NCBI GenBank assembly: GCA_018136815.1
Contig: CM030938.1
Location: 3,201,289-3,265,288, forward strand
Reading direction: 5' to 3'
Length of the DNA stretch: 64,000 nt
Source: Isochrysis galbana
Taxonomy: Eukaryota; Haptophyta; Isochrysidales; Isochrysidaceae
This document shows, piece after piece, positions 1-11,241 of the stretch. Made by a program: the position numbers and the translations under genes. Every line of letters starts with the position of its first letter. Position 1 is the stretch's first letter. The notes below the pieces were generated by a model. That model saw only the letters and a program-made list of their open reading frames with translations, ran no database searches and was not told the origin of the DNA.

Positions 1-1805
1 TGTCGACAGCCGTCCGGTTCAACCTCCAGCTAACTCCAATTTAGACTCCTCTTCCTCTTCAAGCCCAAGTTCAAGTTCCCAGTCTAATCAAGTTCCACGT
101 CGAATTCAAGAGTCCAGTCGTAATCCTCCTGATCTGCCTTCAAGTCGTACGCGTTCTCGTTCACAATCGTAGCGCTAAGTCGACCGGAAGTGGATGATTA
201 GCGTCGCGTCAGCGCCTGACCCAGCGCAACTGCCCGAGCAAAACTCCTGTAAAAGGGAGAACGTGGTAGGACGTGACGTACGAAATCGGGGGCCGCCGCG
301 CTAAGCTGCCGATTTTGTGCTCGCTTTGGATCCATGGGTTAATCCTCCTCCTCTAGGTCTCTCGTCTCGTATGGTTAAATGAACTCTCTTGGCTCGACAT
401 CGGGAGACGTCTCGATTTAAGTCGGGGGGTGTTGTATTCCTGCCCATCTGAAGGTTGTAGGCATGAATATTCGTGTAAGGTACGCGCTCACAATTACAAT
501 TGAACAGTTCCCCGTGTTGCCACTGACGCACAAGACACACAGATTCGGATTCCCCATGGTCTCAAGTCCAGGTTTGCAGATTTTGGTCTCGAAATTTGCG
601 ATTCGAATTTTGTTTTTGCTGTTACTATAATTGTTTGCTCGTTTAAGGTAATAAACCGGCATGACTTCGACTTCTCATTCTGCAGTCGCTCTGCGAGACT
701 CTCTCTCTCTCTCTCTCCGTCCGCCTCTCCTCGGCCGACGGCAGGAAGATTCGTCCAAAACATTCTCCGGTCCCAAGATATCTCGTGGGGGGTCTCTCCG
801 CGCTCCGCGAGGGAAAGGACGCGATCTCGCTCCGAGATCGGCCTCGCGCCCTCCCACGCTGCCCCGCCGTGCCCTCGGTCCCTCGCCCCCCCCCGCGGCA
901 GGTTCTTTCCCTCGGCGTGCCATCCGTCGCCTTCGGCCGTTATATCATTCCCCCCCAGCGCGAGGTTCTTCTCCTCCGCGCGCGGTTCGTTTCCTCCGGC
1001 CGTCGTTGTTCCCCCCCTCGCTTCGATTCCTCTCGCGGTTCCTTCGATGATTGCCTCCATCTCGTCCGTTCTTCTTCGCGATCCTCGCGGAGGGGGCACC
1101 GACGTTTAATGTTAGTTTCGTCGCGGTTTCGATGAAAGAAAGGAAGAACGAATGGCACGCGCCTCGCGCCTCGCGTCTTGTTTCGTCGCCCCTTGCTCGT
1201 CGCTTGTCTAGAAGGTCTCTCCGCACATCGCCTTCTCCCCCCGCGCGAGTTTGGATCTCTCCTCGACCCTCCGCGTTGGCTTCAGCGGACGAGTTCCACT
1301 TTAACGATAGTTCGAACCCTTCGGTGGCGTAGTTATGCGCTCTCTTTCCGTATATCTTCGCGCATGACGAGCGATCGCGACTTCAGCCTTCGCCGCGCGG
1401 GGAGGGGTTTGTTTATCGTATGATTCCGGAGTGTTTACGTTAGTTTTCTGAGCCCAAGGACTTTGGTTTTTGGTTTCTTGTGAGTGATTTTTGTAGCAAC
1501 TTCGTCGAGTCCCACCGTGTTCCCAAGCGAGTCCCCCCGAGTTCCCGAGTCTATACCCCGAGTCAACGAGTCAATACAAGCCAAGCACGCGCCTGAGCCA
1601 CCCCCAGTCGCCTGCCACCACCTCCCACAAGCCTCCTTCCACACTTCCACGCCCTCCGTGCGTCGTGCGTCGTGCGTCGATCACCATGCCCGTAGTCACC
1701 CCCGAGGAAAGCTCCATGAGCTCCCCGCAAGAACCGCACTCCGCGCTAGCTGCCGGCGCGCCCTCGCAGGCCATCACCAAGAGTGAGATGAGCCTTGCTC
1801 TGACA
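1..1805 (+). mobile_element. Ty3/gypsy element 1, 3' end and 3' LTR
   Basis: The window opens inside the 3' end of a gypsy element on the + strand. Bases 2-171 read as a Ser/Arg-rich polyprotein tail that ends in RSRSQS and a stop, followed by about 95 bp of untranslated sequence with a purine-rich stretch, and then an LTR at about 268-1805. The LTR is the reverse complement of the one at 9699-11241 and nearly identical to it, so this is the same family. Only the 3' end lies in the window, so wholeness cannot be judged. The high similarity to the other LTRs suggests a young insertion. Confidence 0.85.
268..1805 (+). repeat. 3' LTR of gypsy element 1
   Basis: About 1.54 kb, matching the reverse complement of 9699-11241 from end to end. 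It ends in CTCTGACA. It holds a (CT)n run near 696-716 and G/C homopolymers. The last ~130 bases read as the start of the family's gag (residues MPVVTPEESS onwards), so the coding start lies inside the LTR. Confidence 0.85.
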
Positions 1806-2521
1806 GTCTCCCCGCGTGTGTTCTAATTGTGGACAGTGATGGGACGTCAGGTATCGGGTCATCAGGTTTTTCCGTTTCCGTTTCTCCAACCTGATTGATA
1901 CCTGATACCTGATATCAGATATCAGACTTGAACTTGATATCAGCCAGCTTGATATAACTTAGTATAATGTTAGTATGATGTGTTGATATAAGTTATAAGT
2001 TAGTATAATGTGTTGCGGGTTCCTTGATGCTGACGGGTTGCTTTTGGGCGCGTGACAGTTGCGCGACTAGAGGATCGTTCGGTCGTTCGGGGTTCGGGTC
2101 CGAAGTGCCTTCTTGTCTTACTTAAGCGAGCCTCTCGGTTGCTGTAACCAACAACATAAATCCAAAAGGCCTGCCCGGACCCCACAACCAAAACCGGGCC
2201 CTTGGTAGTGTACCGGGGCCGCACCCCCGAGACCAAAGACAAAGGAACGAGGGGGGGAAGGCGAGGGGGCGGAGAGAAGGGAGATAAGGGCGCCGGCTGA
2301 TGTGCAGTGGCAATAGTATGCGCTGTCTAGCAATAGGTGTGTAGCCCTGAATCTTCAGATCTTTTTTTTTACGCGAGCCTCTCGGCTAGACCGAGTGATT
2401 TCGCTGCGCGGCTGAGGTTGTCGCTAATATGTAGCCTACCTTTTTCGTCTTCGATGAAAACCTAGGGTGTGGAATAGGTTTGGTTTGGGGCTATCTAGTT
2501 AGAAATTATTCGTGAAATTTG
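1806..2521. other. Spacer without a recognised gene
   Basis: No supportable reading frame. The stretch 1880-2020 is AT-rich with repeated TGATATC/GATATCA words. The 13-base word GCGAGCCTCTCGG occurs at 2126 and again at 2373. Nothing else is recognised. Confidence 0.5.
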
Positions 2522-3279
2522 CTAACTTGTTAGATACTATTAGCTCCTCTGAGCTCCTTGTTATCTAGACATATAATATAACTAGATAGTAGGTGCTCTC
2601 CGAAGTTTTGTTTTAGCACCCCCTACTATGAATATCGCCCCCCCTCCCGCATCATTGTCCCCCCCCCCCCCACTTGCTCCTCCGCACATGGCGGCGAAAC
2701 TGTTTGTTCGCCGCGGTGCGCGCCAGTACTGTGGGGATGCCGTTGGCCCCAACGTCCGACAAAGACGACCCGTCGGACGCAACCGGAGAAGCAGATGTGG
2801 ATGATCTTCAGATCTACTTGGGCCGATGCCCAAGGTATCAAACATGGACATAGACATCCTCGATTGGTGGAAAGCGCGCGATCACGACAAGAAGCAAGAT
2901 GCCGCGACTGGCATACCCCAGGGGCTTTCGACGTTGGCGAAGATGGCTCGTCAATACCTAGGGCGCCCGGCTTCTTCTGCGGGGGTGGAGCGCGCATTCT
3001 CCAAAGCTGGGAAGCTACATGATGATTTGAAGTTTGCTCAGATGGATGAAACATTAGAGCATGCTTTGCTCTTTGCTAGCTGCAGCCAACTATCAGTGAG
3101 TGCGTATGTGTGGCGCTTGCGTTGTCGTATTTGTCCTTTCGTGTATGCACGCGCGCGAAGCCAGCACTCGCGCACCCGGCTAGGGCACTATCTACCCTGT
3201 TAATACTATTGGCAATATTTACTATCTTGTTAGCATACTATTAGCTCTGAAGCACTAACTTGTTAGATACTATTAGCTC
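2522..3279. repeat. 25-bp direct repeats flanking a hAT scrap
   Basis: An identical 25-base sequence (it includes TTGTTAGATACTATTAGC) lies at 2522-2546 and 3255-3279. Related TTATCTAGA words follow both copies. The pair brackets the hAT fragment, but it is too long to be a hAT target-site duplication (usually 8 bp) and may be part of an AT-rich repeat. Confidence 0.6.
2785..3085 (+). mobile_element. hAT transposase fragment (C-terminal dimerisation region)
   Basis: Frame 2826-3085 carries DILDWWKAR, then a stretch with LSTLAKMARQYL, PASSAGVERAFSKAGKLHDD and ETLEHALLFAS. This is the classic order of the hAT family C-terminal dimerisation region (W-W, then the S.A.ER.FS core). Just upstream, DVDDLQIYLGR in another frame continues the same alignment, so at least one frameshift separates them near 2825. 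The catalytic domain and the terminal inverted repeats were not found. This is a dead fragment of a cut-and-paste DNA transposon. Confidence 0.8.
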
Positions 3280-3604
3280 ATTTTGCTCCCTCTATGCCAA
3301 TTATCTAGATATCTAGGTATCTTGTTCCATACCTTATAAAAACCAGAGCCAGAGTGCTGAGTTCTAGCGGCTTTTAATTTGAGTTTAGGTTTTCCTCCTT
3401 GGGCGGCCTTACGGGTGCGCACGGAGTTGTGGGAGCACGGCGGGGTAAGGCCTCTCACCAAGGTGGTGAACCTTACTAGCGTGGACTCCAGGTTTCCCGC
3501 CGGGACTGGTATATAATGGTATTTGAATGCCTCGAATTCCGTTCTATAGAAGTCTCTAAGTATGTACCTCCACGCTATTAATTATGTATAGCGATAGCGA
3601 GTTT
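3280..3604. other. Spacer, nothing recognised
   Basis: Low-GC sequence between the hAT scrap and the probable LINE scrap. Its short open frames resemble nothing known. TATCTAGATATCTAGGTATCT near 3301 is a small imperfect palindrome. Confidence 0.4.
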
Positions 3605-4307
3605 TTAAACTGTCGGGAGTTGCTGCTTCTGGATATACGAAGAGTATGTCCATCGCTTTTTGCGTGCGAGATCTTTTTGGGCAGGGCGTATAGCTAGCGT
3701 ATAGTTGGTATAATGACGTCTATGGTCTATGGTTTCGAAAATTTTGGTCGTCGCGGGCGGCACCACGCCAAGTGGCACGAGTCTTCTCGGTGGCGGTTGC
3801 ATAGCCTGCACGTATACGTAGGTCCATTTGCGCATCTGCTCCTAGTGCCAATCCTCCTATGAGTGATGTGCTTGAAGTGAGGGTGTTTGTGTTTATCTGT
3901 GTGTTTTAGCAGTGGCAGTGTGTATAGTTTTGCTATAGGTTTTTCCGATCCTCTTTCCTCTTCTTTTGTAATGTCCATTCTTTTCTCGCCATGTAAGTTT
4001 CGCCGTTTGTTTGCGGGGCGTTTTTCCGGGTTGCTTTGAGTATTGTTTTGGCGACGTCGGATAGTGTAATGTTGTCCAACGCGATTTTCCCTTTCTGTAT
4101 GGCGTATTCGTCCGCCAGAGGATATTCCATGTACCATGTATCTCGGGCCTTTATACGCCCGCTCCCCCATCTAGCTGGAGGGTGGTAGAAACTAAAGACT
4201 AAGGAAATCTTGCCGTTGAGCGTGACCCTTCTAGATGCCTCTAAAGAGCAACCCTGAGTAGCAACCAAGGGGAAGAAACACCAAAGGGGCCAAGGGCTTG
4301 CATGCAA
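3605..4307 (-). mobile_element. Probable 3' remnant of a LINE (minus strand)
   Basis: On the minus strand several overlapping frames give pieces that look like the C-terminal end of a non-LTR retrotransposon reverse transcriptase protein. One frame (3933-4307) gives a stretch including ARDTWYMEYPLADEYAIQ. Another carries the zinc-knuckle-like pattern CRLCNRHREDSCHLAWC (C-x2-C-x6-H-x4-C), which many L1-like proteins have near their end. The pieces sit in different frames, so the copy is decayed. No RT core is present, so the family call rests on the knuckle pattern and context. Confidence 0.4.
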
Positions 4308-4470
4308 CTTGCATCAAGGGGAAAGATTCCCTCACCCAAGAAGCGGCACCCGGACGTGCTCCCATTCTCCCTCATTTAAGTAGTAAAAAATTAGTTTGGA
4401 TGCATTCAGAATTCCAGGCAACAGGGCGACAATCATTAGAATCATGGTGTCCTCTTCAACTAGGCTACTA
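4308..4470. other. Short spacer downstream of the coiled-coil gene
   Basis: About 160 bases, probably the 3' untranslated region of the minus-strand gene that ends at 4471. No clear polyadenylation signal was identified. Confidence 0.4.
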
Positions 4471-7400
4471 CTAGGCTGCCGGTTCGGCGACGAAGTTGAC
4501 AGCAGGGGCGCTAGCAGGGCGGGTTGCATGGTCCATACATTCCGCAAAGCGAGTTGGCGGGCTCTCATGCGGCAACGCGACGGGATTTGGCGCAGTGGGA
4601 TTTGACATGGTGGCACCTAGTGGTATTTGAGTACCCCCTAGACGCGCATTCAAGTGCGCTAGCGTCTCCGCAATCTGAGCACGTCGTCTATCGCCGTTTT
4701 GCGAGGACGTCGAGAGAGGAAATGCATTGAGGGCTCGAGCAGTGTAGCTCGCATATGCAGCAGATGGAGGCGGAACACGCTCTGTTCCGCCAAGGCTGGA
4801 GTCGCGGCTCCAAGCGCCCTCCCCGCTCCCATGCTCAAAACTAGCTGCGCGGAATGGATTGATGTCCCTCGCTACCGCGCTCGACTTGAGCAGCTCAGCC
4901 GCCTGCGCCTTTAGCTGTTTTTGCTGCTCCTCCAACCGGCGGGCCTGTTCCGCTGTTTGCTGCGCAAGCGCCTCCGCCTGAGTCTTGTGACGTTGGGCCT
5001 CAGATCTCTCTGCTTCAACCTCGCGCGCACGGGTCTCTACGGCCTCGTTCGCCTCGCGGAGCCGCTCAGTCTCCGTATTGAATTCTTCCCTATCCTGCTG
5101 AAAGGCGGCCATCAAGCCCGAGATAGCAGCTCGCTCCTTGGCGGCTACAGCACGTTCTAGTTTCGAATTCTTGAAGAGGAGTTCCGCCGCGCGTTTTTGC
5201 TGGTCGAGCTTCACACTCTCGAGAGTGGAACTATGCACGACGCGCTCCTTCTGGGCAGCGAGCTCTTCCATGGTCGTGAATATCTTATCGCGCTGCTTTG
5301 TGATGTCGCTGCGATGCTCGATGAGGGAGCGCGAAAGGGCGCTGCGCTCGTCTCGACAAAGGTTGCGCTCTTGAGCGATGAGCTGACGCTCTGCTTGCAG
5401 TTGGTTGACGGCATCCGCCATCTCGGACGCGACGCGTTGTTGGATGCTATCGATATCAATAGCACGCTGAGCTAGCTGGGATCGGAATTCGTTGTGTTCG
5501 TCCTTGAGGCTCTCCCACTCCGTTGTCGCGTTTTTCCATGCTTGCGCCATACGCTCTTGCTCAGCGCCGAGCTCTTGCTGCATGGATGTGACGAGGGCTT
5601 CGCGCTGCGCCCACAGTTTCTCGCGCTGGTGCTGGATCGCGTTGAGCGCACTCTCTTTCTCGAGCATTGCGGCTTCGCCTTTGAGGACAGTCTTCCACAG
5701 GTCCTGCTCCATCCGCTCGCGAAGCACACTAAGCCCTTGCACGGTATTGCCGACTTCCATCGCGAGCGATTGGAGCGTACCGCCCTGTTGCTCGATTCGA
5801 TGATAGGCGTTTAGCTGTTCCTGGTGTAGGGCATTGACCTAATCATAGAAGGCATTGACCCGTCAGGATGCGTAGACCCAGATCAAGTGGCAAGCCATGT
5901 GATCGGCGCCTACGGTTGTTTGCGCGGAACAAGGCAGGGGAGCAAGAGATTGCGGCAGGCGCCTCACCTGTTTTAGCTGTTCAGCGTGCTGGCGCTCTCG
6001 TGCTGCAACTGTGGCCTCGGTCAGCTCCTTGAATTGAGCCATCTCCGCCTGTTGGAGCCGTTTGTCTGCCTCACGAGCAGCTTCGTGCTCGCGCTCGATG
6101 GAAGCGAGACGCTCGTCCAGAAGCGCCCGCGAATGTTCCAGCTCCTCCTCGGCTTGCCGTTTCACCGCTGCCACCGCCTCCACGTGTGTTCGATCTCGTG
6201 AGGCGAGAGCAGACTCCAGCAATGCCTTCGCTTGAGCCATCTCCTGTTTGGCACGTTCGCGTTCCATATTCAGCATCTCCTCTGCTTGCTGCGCGCGCTG
6301 AGCCGCCAGCCTCTCCGCAAGGGCCTTCTGAGCAGCAAGCTCGGCTTCGTGCAAGGTGCGAGAAGATGCCAGTGCTTCTTCTGCTTGCTTAGCGCGTACA
6401 AGCGCGTCAGACTCGCCAAGGCGGCGAGCGGCCTCCGCCTGCGTCTGCAACGACTCCCGCTGGGCCTCCATAGCTGCCGCGTGCTGTTCGCGCAAGGCAT
6501 TCAAGGTTTGCTCGTGCAATTTGCGCATCGCCTCCAGCTGACGCTCGTGCTCTCGCGCCGCCGCCTCCACCGATGCCGATGCGCGCACTGTAGCGGCAGA
6601 GGCCGAAGCCTCCTCACGCGATAAGGCGCTCCTGCGCTCTGCGTCCAACTCTCGCTTGAGTCTCTCAATCTCAGCACGTGCATCCATTAACTCTGACGTT
6701 GCCGCCTGTGCGCGCCGTTCTGCGCGGAACGCCGCCTCGTCCGCCGCCTGGAGCTGCGCCCGAGCAGCCTCCAGATCTGATGAGGGCTCACGCCGCGGAG
6801 AAACGGCATGACCTTGCACACTCAACGTCGCGGGCCTGCCTGCAGCTTCCCTTTGGCTAGCCTCATCAGCCGCTCGCTTCGCTGCCTCCCGCTTCGCCTT
6901 CCTCTCAGCCTCCATCCGTGCCTTCGCCCGCTCGCGCTCCCCAGCCTCGGAGATAGCCTCCGCCTCCATATCCAGGACCGCGGCGCGCGCTTGGACTGAC
7001 TGCGTGGATGGTTCCCTCTCAGTGATGCCAAGGTGAAGTCGACCGTGACGTACATCAGTTGCCTCCAGGCCTCGCGACTGTGCTGCTGCCGGTGGAGGCC
7101 CCGGTGGGGACCTCAGCCCAATGGTGCTTGCATCCGTGCCCAGCCTCATTAACTCGGACGCAGGTTCATCGTCGCGAGATGTATCAAAGTCGTTGGCAGG
7201 ATTCTTTCGCTGAATTGCAGGCTCATCATCACTCGAGGCATCGAAGTCATCATCGATGTAATCGTCTTCCAACTCCTCCAGCTCTTGAATAGCATGGCCA
7301 TCGCTGTCGCCTACAGGGCTACTTTGATTTTCATGCTGGAGTGGAAGAGCGCTGCCGCTCAAGGAGGTGCCGGCAGGCGGTGGTGAGCGAGGCGATGACA

Positions 7401-7791
7401 CGTCCGTCATGTCAGGCGGTAATGCTGGCTCGAACTCGCCCAGATTCATCCCACTCGCCGAGAGATCCGCCGAGTGACTCCCAGAAAATGGGCTTGACGA
7501 CGTGCTAGAGCCGCCTGAGCGCACCACCTCCTCGCCAGTGATGTCAAGTCCGCCAAAGCTGGCGGATAGGTCGAGCGTCTCCTCAGCGACACTATCGCTC
7601 AGCGAAAGCACTTGCCTGCCCGGCCGCCGGCTGGCGGCCGAGCGCTGCGGTGGACGCGAAGGTCGGTCGGCGACCTCGACGTCGTCAAAGTCATCAAGCT
7701 CGGCTAGGTCCTCAAGGCTGACGTCGAGGGTGCCCGTGCTCGTCATTGACGAATTGAGCCGTGAGGCCCCACCGCCTCCCGTCCGTCGCAT
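4471..7791 (-). CDS. Long coiled-coil protein, possibly FBF1-like (two exons)
   Basis: Exon 1 is 7791-5968 (608 codons) and exon 2 is 5820-4471. They are separated by a 147-bp GT-AG intron (5821-5967) whose ends preserve phase 0, giving 1,057 residues. The first ~250 residues are acidic and Ser/Pro-rich, starting with repeated LDDFDD-like clusters. About residues 265-900 are almost continuous coiled coil rich in Glu, Gln, Arg and Ala, and the last ~150 residues are a Pro/Ala-rich tail. There is no motor, membrane segment or catalytic motif. Length, an acidic disordered N-terminus and a C-terminal coiled coil recall Fas-binding factor 1, a ciliary transition-fibre protein, but generic coiled coils can mimic this. 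The gene model is firm, while the FBF1 link is only a suggestion. Translation start: first ATG of the frame, after a CT-rich leader. Confidence 0.85.
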
Positions 7792-8065
7792 CCTCCCTCC
7801 TTCGCTCGCTTGCTCACTCTGCCCGTCTCACTCCCTCTTTCTCTCACTCTGGATGGCGCCGCGCCACGACGGCGGCGGAGAGTTTGAACGACCCTCACAC
7901 ACAAGACAATCGCTCTGGTCCGTCCTCTCATAAATACCGGGAGTTTTCTTTTTCACATGCCAAGCGGTGCGGGGGTGGTGCTGCGGGCTGCGTGCGGGCC
8001 CGCGGGCCCGGGGCCCGGGTGCAGGCTGCATCTTTGCCTGAATTGGATTCAACTACATTTAAAAT

Positions 8066-8148
8066 AATAAATGTTATATCCTAGCCAACCCCACTAGCTA
8101 ATCGGACACAACTTTTCCGTCCCGGAATCTCGCCATGCCTGACGAGCC
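8066..8148. repeat. Dispersed repeat, copy 1 of 3
   Basis: This sequence includes AATGTTATATC, CTAGCTAATCGGACACAAC and CGGAATCTCGCCATGCCT. It recurs with small changes at 46156-46268, and its right half recurs at 47058-47110. The copies are AT-rich at the left and sit in spacers. It may be a small non-autonomous element, but I could not fix its ends. Confidence 0.6.
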
Positions 8149-8289
8149 AGGTGTCCGAAGGTCGTTTGCCTTCATTTGGTACCCCTCGTTTCCAAATACG
8201 CGATGCGGGTCGTCCTAACCCTTGCCCAGCAACATCAAATACAAAAAAGCTCGGCCCTAGGACACCGGGCCGAGCTCACCATGAGGGCG

Positions 8290-8420
8290 CTCCTGCCGAG
8301 CGAGTCCACCGCGGCAGGGGGCGTACATCTCATGCGAGCGTCTCCACGGGTGCTCCTCAAGCAGCGCCATCACGCGCGCTTGGTCTCCCCGCTGGCAGGC
8401 GCCCAAGCGGTCCTCGGCCG
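8290..8420 (-). pseudogene. Possible ankyrin-repeat scrap
   Basis: The minus strand reads LGACQRGDQARVMALLEEHP, which has the spacing of an ankyrin repeat start (A..GD...V..LLE). A neighbouring frame gives AAVDSLGRSALM, like the start of the next repeat, followed by a GT donor-like GTGAGC. The change of frame between the two suggests a decayed gene or a mis-set exon. One repeat and a half is weak evidence. Confidence 0.25.
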
Positions 8421-8699
8421 GAGACGACGCACGAGCGAAATGCGGGGAAACGCCGCCCGGGGGGGACATTCGCCCATAATTTTTATCGATGATAATGGAA
8501 GTGCGAGTAGCCATGCCGCCAAAGGGAAAAATGAAAATGAAACCCCCGTCCCCAGCAGATCCAGAACTGCAGCACGCCAAGGTGTCGTTCCGTCAATTGT
8601 GGGACATCAGTCGAATTGAGCGATCAAATGTCCACAGTTGTATATAGAGCAGTATTTTAAAATTGTAAATGAAGACTAGCATAACAACTTTTTTCTCTG

Positions 8700-9168
8700 C
8701 TTTCCGCCGCGGTGCATGTTCCCCCGAGGGGGACGCCGTGTCAACGCTTTTCCTCTGCGTTTCCTCTAAGGCCGACAACTACAACTACATAAACACGCAA
8801 TTTAAGAGATATTTCGCACGTAGCATCTGTGATGACTTGCAATCACCCATGTGCACGCCGTGGATGCGCACGACGCGATGTGCCTCGGTCCCCCCGCGGG
8901 GGCGCCGTGCGTGCGCATAGCAGCTTGTTTCTCTGCGGTTCACAATTACATAAACACGCCGTATAAGAGAAATGTCCCAGGGGAAGGGTGTGATGAGTTG
9001 CAATCACCCATGTGCACGCCGTGGATGCGCACGGCGCGATGTGCCTCGGTCCCCCCGCGGGGGCGCCGTGCGTGCGCATAGCAGCTTGTTTCTCTGCGGT
9101 TCACAATTACATAAACATGCCGTATAAGAGAAATGTCTCAGGGGAAGGGTGTGATGAGTTGCAATCAC
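8700..9168. repeat. 161-bp tandem repeat, about three units
   Basis: The word GCAATCAC falls at 8839, 9000 and 9161, a period of exactly 161 bp. The last two units are nearly identical over their shared length, and the first (from about 8700) is clearly diverged. Each unit holds a GC-rich hairpin-like CCCCCCGCGGGGGCGCC and a TTACATAAACA stretch. The array ends where a gypsy RNase H fragment begins (9169). Confidence 0.85.
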
Positions 9169-9698
9169 AAGCCTATCATCGACCACCAAGCGTTGCGATG
9201 GCTCCATACCATGCGCGATACGGTGCAAGGAGGTCCAGCTTCCCGCTTGATGCGTTGGAACCTCAAACTCTCCGAATATCGCTTCACCGTCGAGCACAAA
9301 CCCGGGGCTAATCACAAAGACGCTGATGGCGTCTCGCGGCTGGTCGCGGCAGACGAGAGGACCCCAGTGGTGTCCGATTCTCAGCAGGGGGGGAAGCAGC
9401 CGATAGCTGCTGCGACCACCGTGGCCGCTATTCCTCCGAGTCAGCGTACCACCACCGCCCATAGCCTCCAATCCCAGGAGCGTTCCGAAAGGCTGGCCGC
9501 CACCACCAGGGACTCAATTATTCTCTCCTACTTGGAGACCGGCACTCCAACTACCGCGGTGTTGCGGAAAGCGCAAGACGACGACGATGATTGTCGCGCA
9601 CTTGCCTTGGCCGTCACCGGCGCGTTGCCTGCTTCCGGCCTAGAGCATCGCCGCCTGTGCTGGTTAGCCCGGGAGTCGAAGCGGTGTCTGCTACAGTC
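9169..9698 (+). mobile_element. Gypsy RNase H fragment, + strand
   Basis: This frame reads through HQALRWLHTMRD, GGPASRLMRWNL and HKPGANHKDADGVSRL, the end of a Ty3/gypsy RNase H domain. It is related to the matching part of the large minus-strand polyprotein but clearly diverged from it, so it comes from another, older element of the same group. It is a broken fragment. It abuts the LTR at 9699, which is on the other strand, so the younger element probably landed in or next to it. Confidence 0.8.
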
Positions 9699-11241
9699 TG
9701 TCAGAGCAAGGCTCATCTCACTCTTGGTGATGGCCTGCGAGGGCGCGCCGGCAGCTAGCGCGGAATGCGGTTCTTGCGGGGAGCTCATGGAGCTTTCCTC
9801 GGGGGTGACTACGGGCATGGTGATCGACGCACGACGCACGACGCACGGAGGGCGCGGAAGTGTGGAAGGAGGCTTGTGGGAGGTGGTGGCAGGCGACTGG
9901 GGGTGGCTCAGGCGCGTGCTTGACTTGTATTGACTCGTTGACTCGGGGTATAGACTCGGGAACTCGGGGGGACTCGCTTGGGAACACGGTGGGACTCGAC
10001 GAAGTTGCTACAAAAATCACTCACAAGAAACCAAAAACCAAAGTCCTTGGGCTCAGAAAACTAACGTAAACACTCCGGAATCATACGATAAACAAACCCC
10101 TCCCCGCGCGGCGAAGGCTGAAGTCGCGATCGCTCGTCATGCGCGAAGATATACGGAAAGAGAGCGCATAACTACGCCACCGAAGGGTTCGAACTATCGT
10201 CAAAGTGGAACTCGTCCGCTGAAGCCAACGCGGAGGGTCGAGGAGAGATCCAAAATCGCGCCGGGGGAAGAAGGCGATGTGCGGAGAGACCTTCTAGACA
10301 AGCAACGAGCAAGGGGCGACGAAACAAGACGCGAGACGCGAGGCGCGTGCCATTCGTTCTTCCTTTCTTTCATCGAAACCGCGACGAAACTAACATTAAA
10401 CGTCGGTGCCCCCTCCGCGAGGATCGCGAAGAAGAACGGACGAGATGGAGGCAATCATCGAAGGAACCGCGAGAGGAATCGAAGCGAGGGGGGGAACAAC
10501 GACGGCCGGAGGAAACGAACCGCGCGCGGGGGAGAAGAGAACCTCGCGCGGGGGGGGGATTAATATAACGGCCGGAGGCGACGGACGGCACGCCGAGGGA
10601 AAGAACCTGCCGCGGGGGGGGGGCGAGGGACCGAGGGCACGGCGGGGCAGCGTGGGAGGGCGCGAGGCCGATCTCGGAGCGAGATCGCGTCCTTTCCCTC
10701 GCGGAGCGCGGAGAGACCCCCCACGAGATATCTTGGGACCGGAGAATGTTTTGGACGAATCTTCCTGCCGTCGGCCGAGGAGAGGCGGACGGAGAGAGAG
10801 AGAGAGAGAGTCTCGCAGAGCGACTGCAGAATGAGAAGTCGAAGTCATGCCGGTTTATTACCTTAAACGAGCAAACAATTATAGTAACAGCAAAAACAAA
10901 ATTCGAATCGCAAATTTCGAGACCAAAATCTGCAAACCTGGACTTGAGACCATGGGGAATCCGAATCTGTGTGTCTTGTGCGTCAGTGGCAACACGGGGA
11001 ACTGTTCAATTGTAATTGTGAGCGCGTACCTTACACGAATATTCATGCCTACAACCTTCAGATGGGCAGGAATACAACACCCCCCGACTTAAATCGAGAC
11101 GTCTCCCGATGTCGAGCCAAGAGAGTTCATTTAACCATACGAGACGAGAGACCTAGAGGAGGAGGATTAACCCATGGATCCAAAGCGAGCACAAAATCGG
11201 CAGCTTAGCGCGGCGGCCCCCGATTTCGTACGTCACGTCCT
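9699..11241 (-). repeat. 3' LTR of gypsy element 2
   Basis: About 1,543 bp. It starts TGTCAGAG on the + strand (so the LTR ends CTCTGACA in element sense). It is nearly identical to 20542-21924 and, inverted, to 268-1805. It contains a (GA)n run near 10793-10810 and G homopolymers near 10550 and 10613. Confidence 0.9.

Larger units (their letters stand above)
7792..8699. other. Spacer upstream of the coiled-coil gene
   Basis: Probably the promoter and leader of the minus-strand gene (CT-rich at 7795-7860). A GC-rich palindromic stretch, GGGCCCGCGGGCCCGGGGCC, lies near 7997. A dispersed repeat (8066-8148) and a possible ankyrin scrap (8290-8420) are listed separately. No other gene is supported. 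Confidence 0.5.

Noticed and set aside
301-1786. Many open frames of 60-200 residues in the LTR, on both strands, and their mirror images in 9718-11208 and 20561-21859
   Set aside because: They are Arg/Pro-rich readings of GC-rich LTR sequence, repeat identically in each LTR and match no protein. Only the gag start inside the LTR is kept.
5494-5814. Several plus-strand frames across 4396-7933
   Set aside because: Antisense shadows of the coiled-coil gene; low complexity and no homology.
5863-5967. C-terminal 34 residues of the 642-codon frame of the coiled-coil gene
   Set aside because: They start with a GTGAGG donor and are intron sequence; exon 2 continues the coiled coil in frame.
8843-9168. 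Repeated units considered as a CRISPR array
   Set aside because: Units are 161 bp with no short repeat-spacer alternation, and the genome is eukaryotic.
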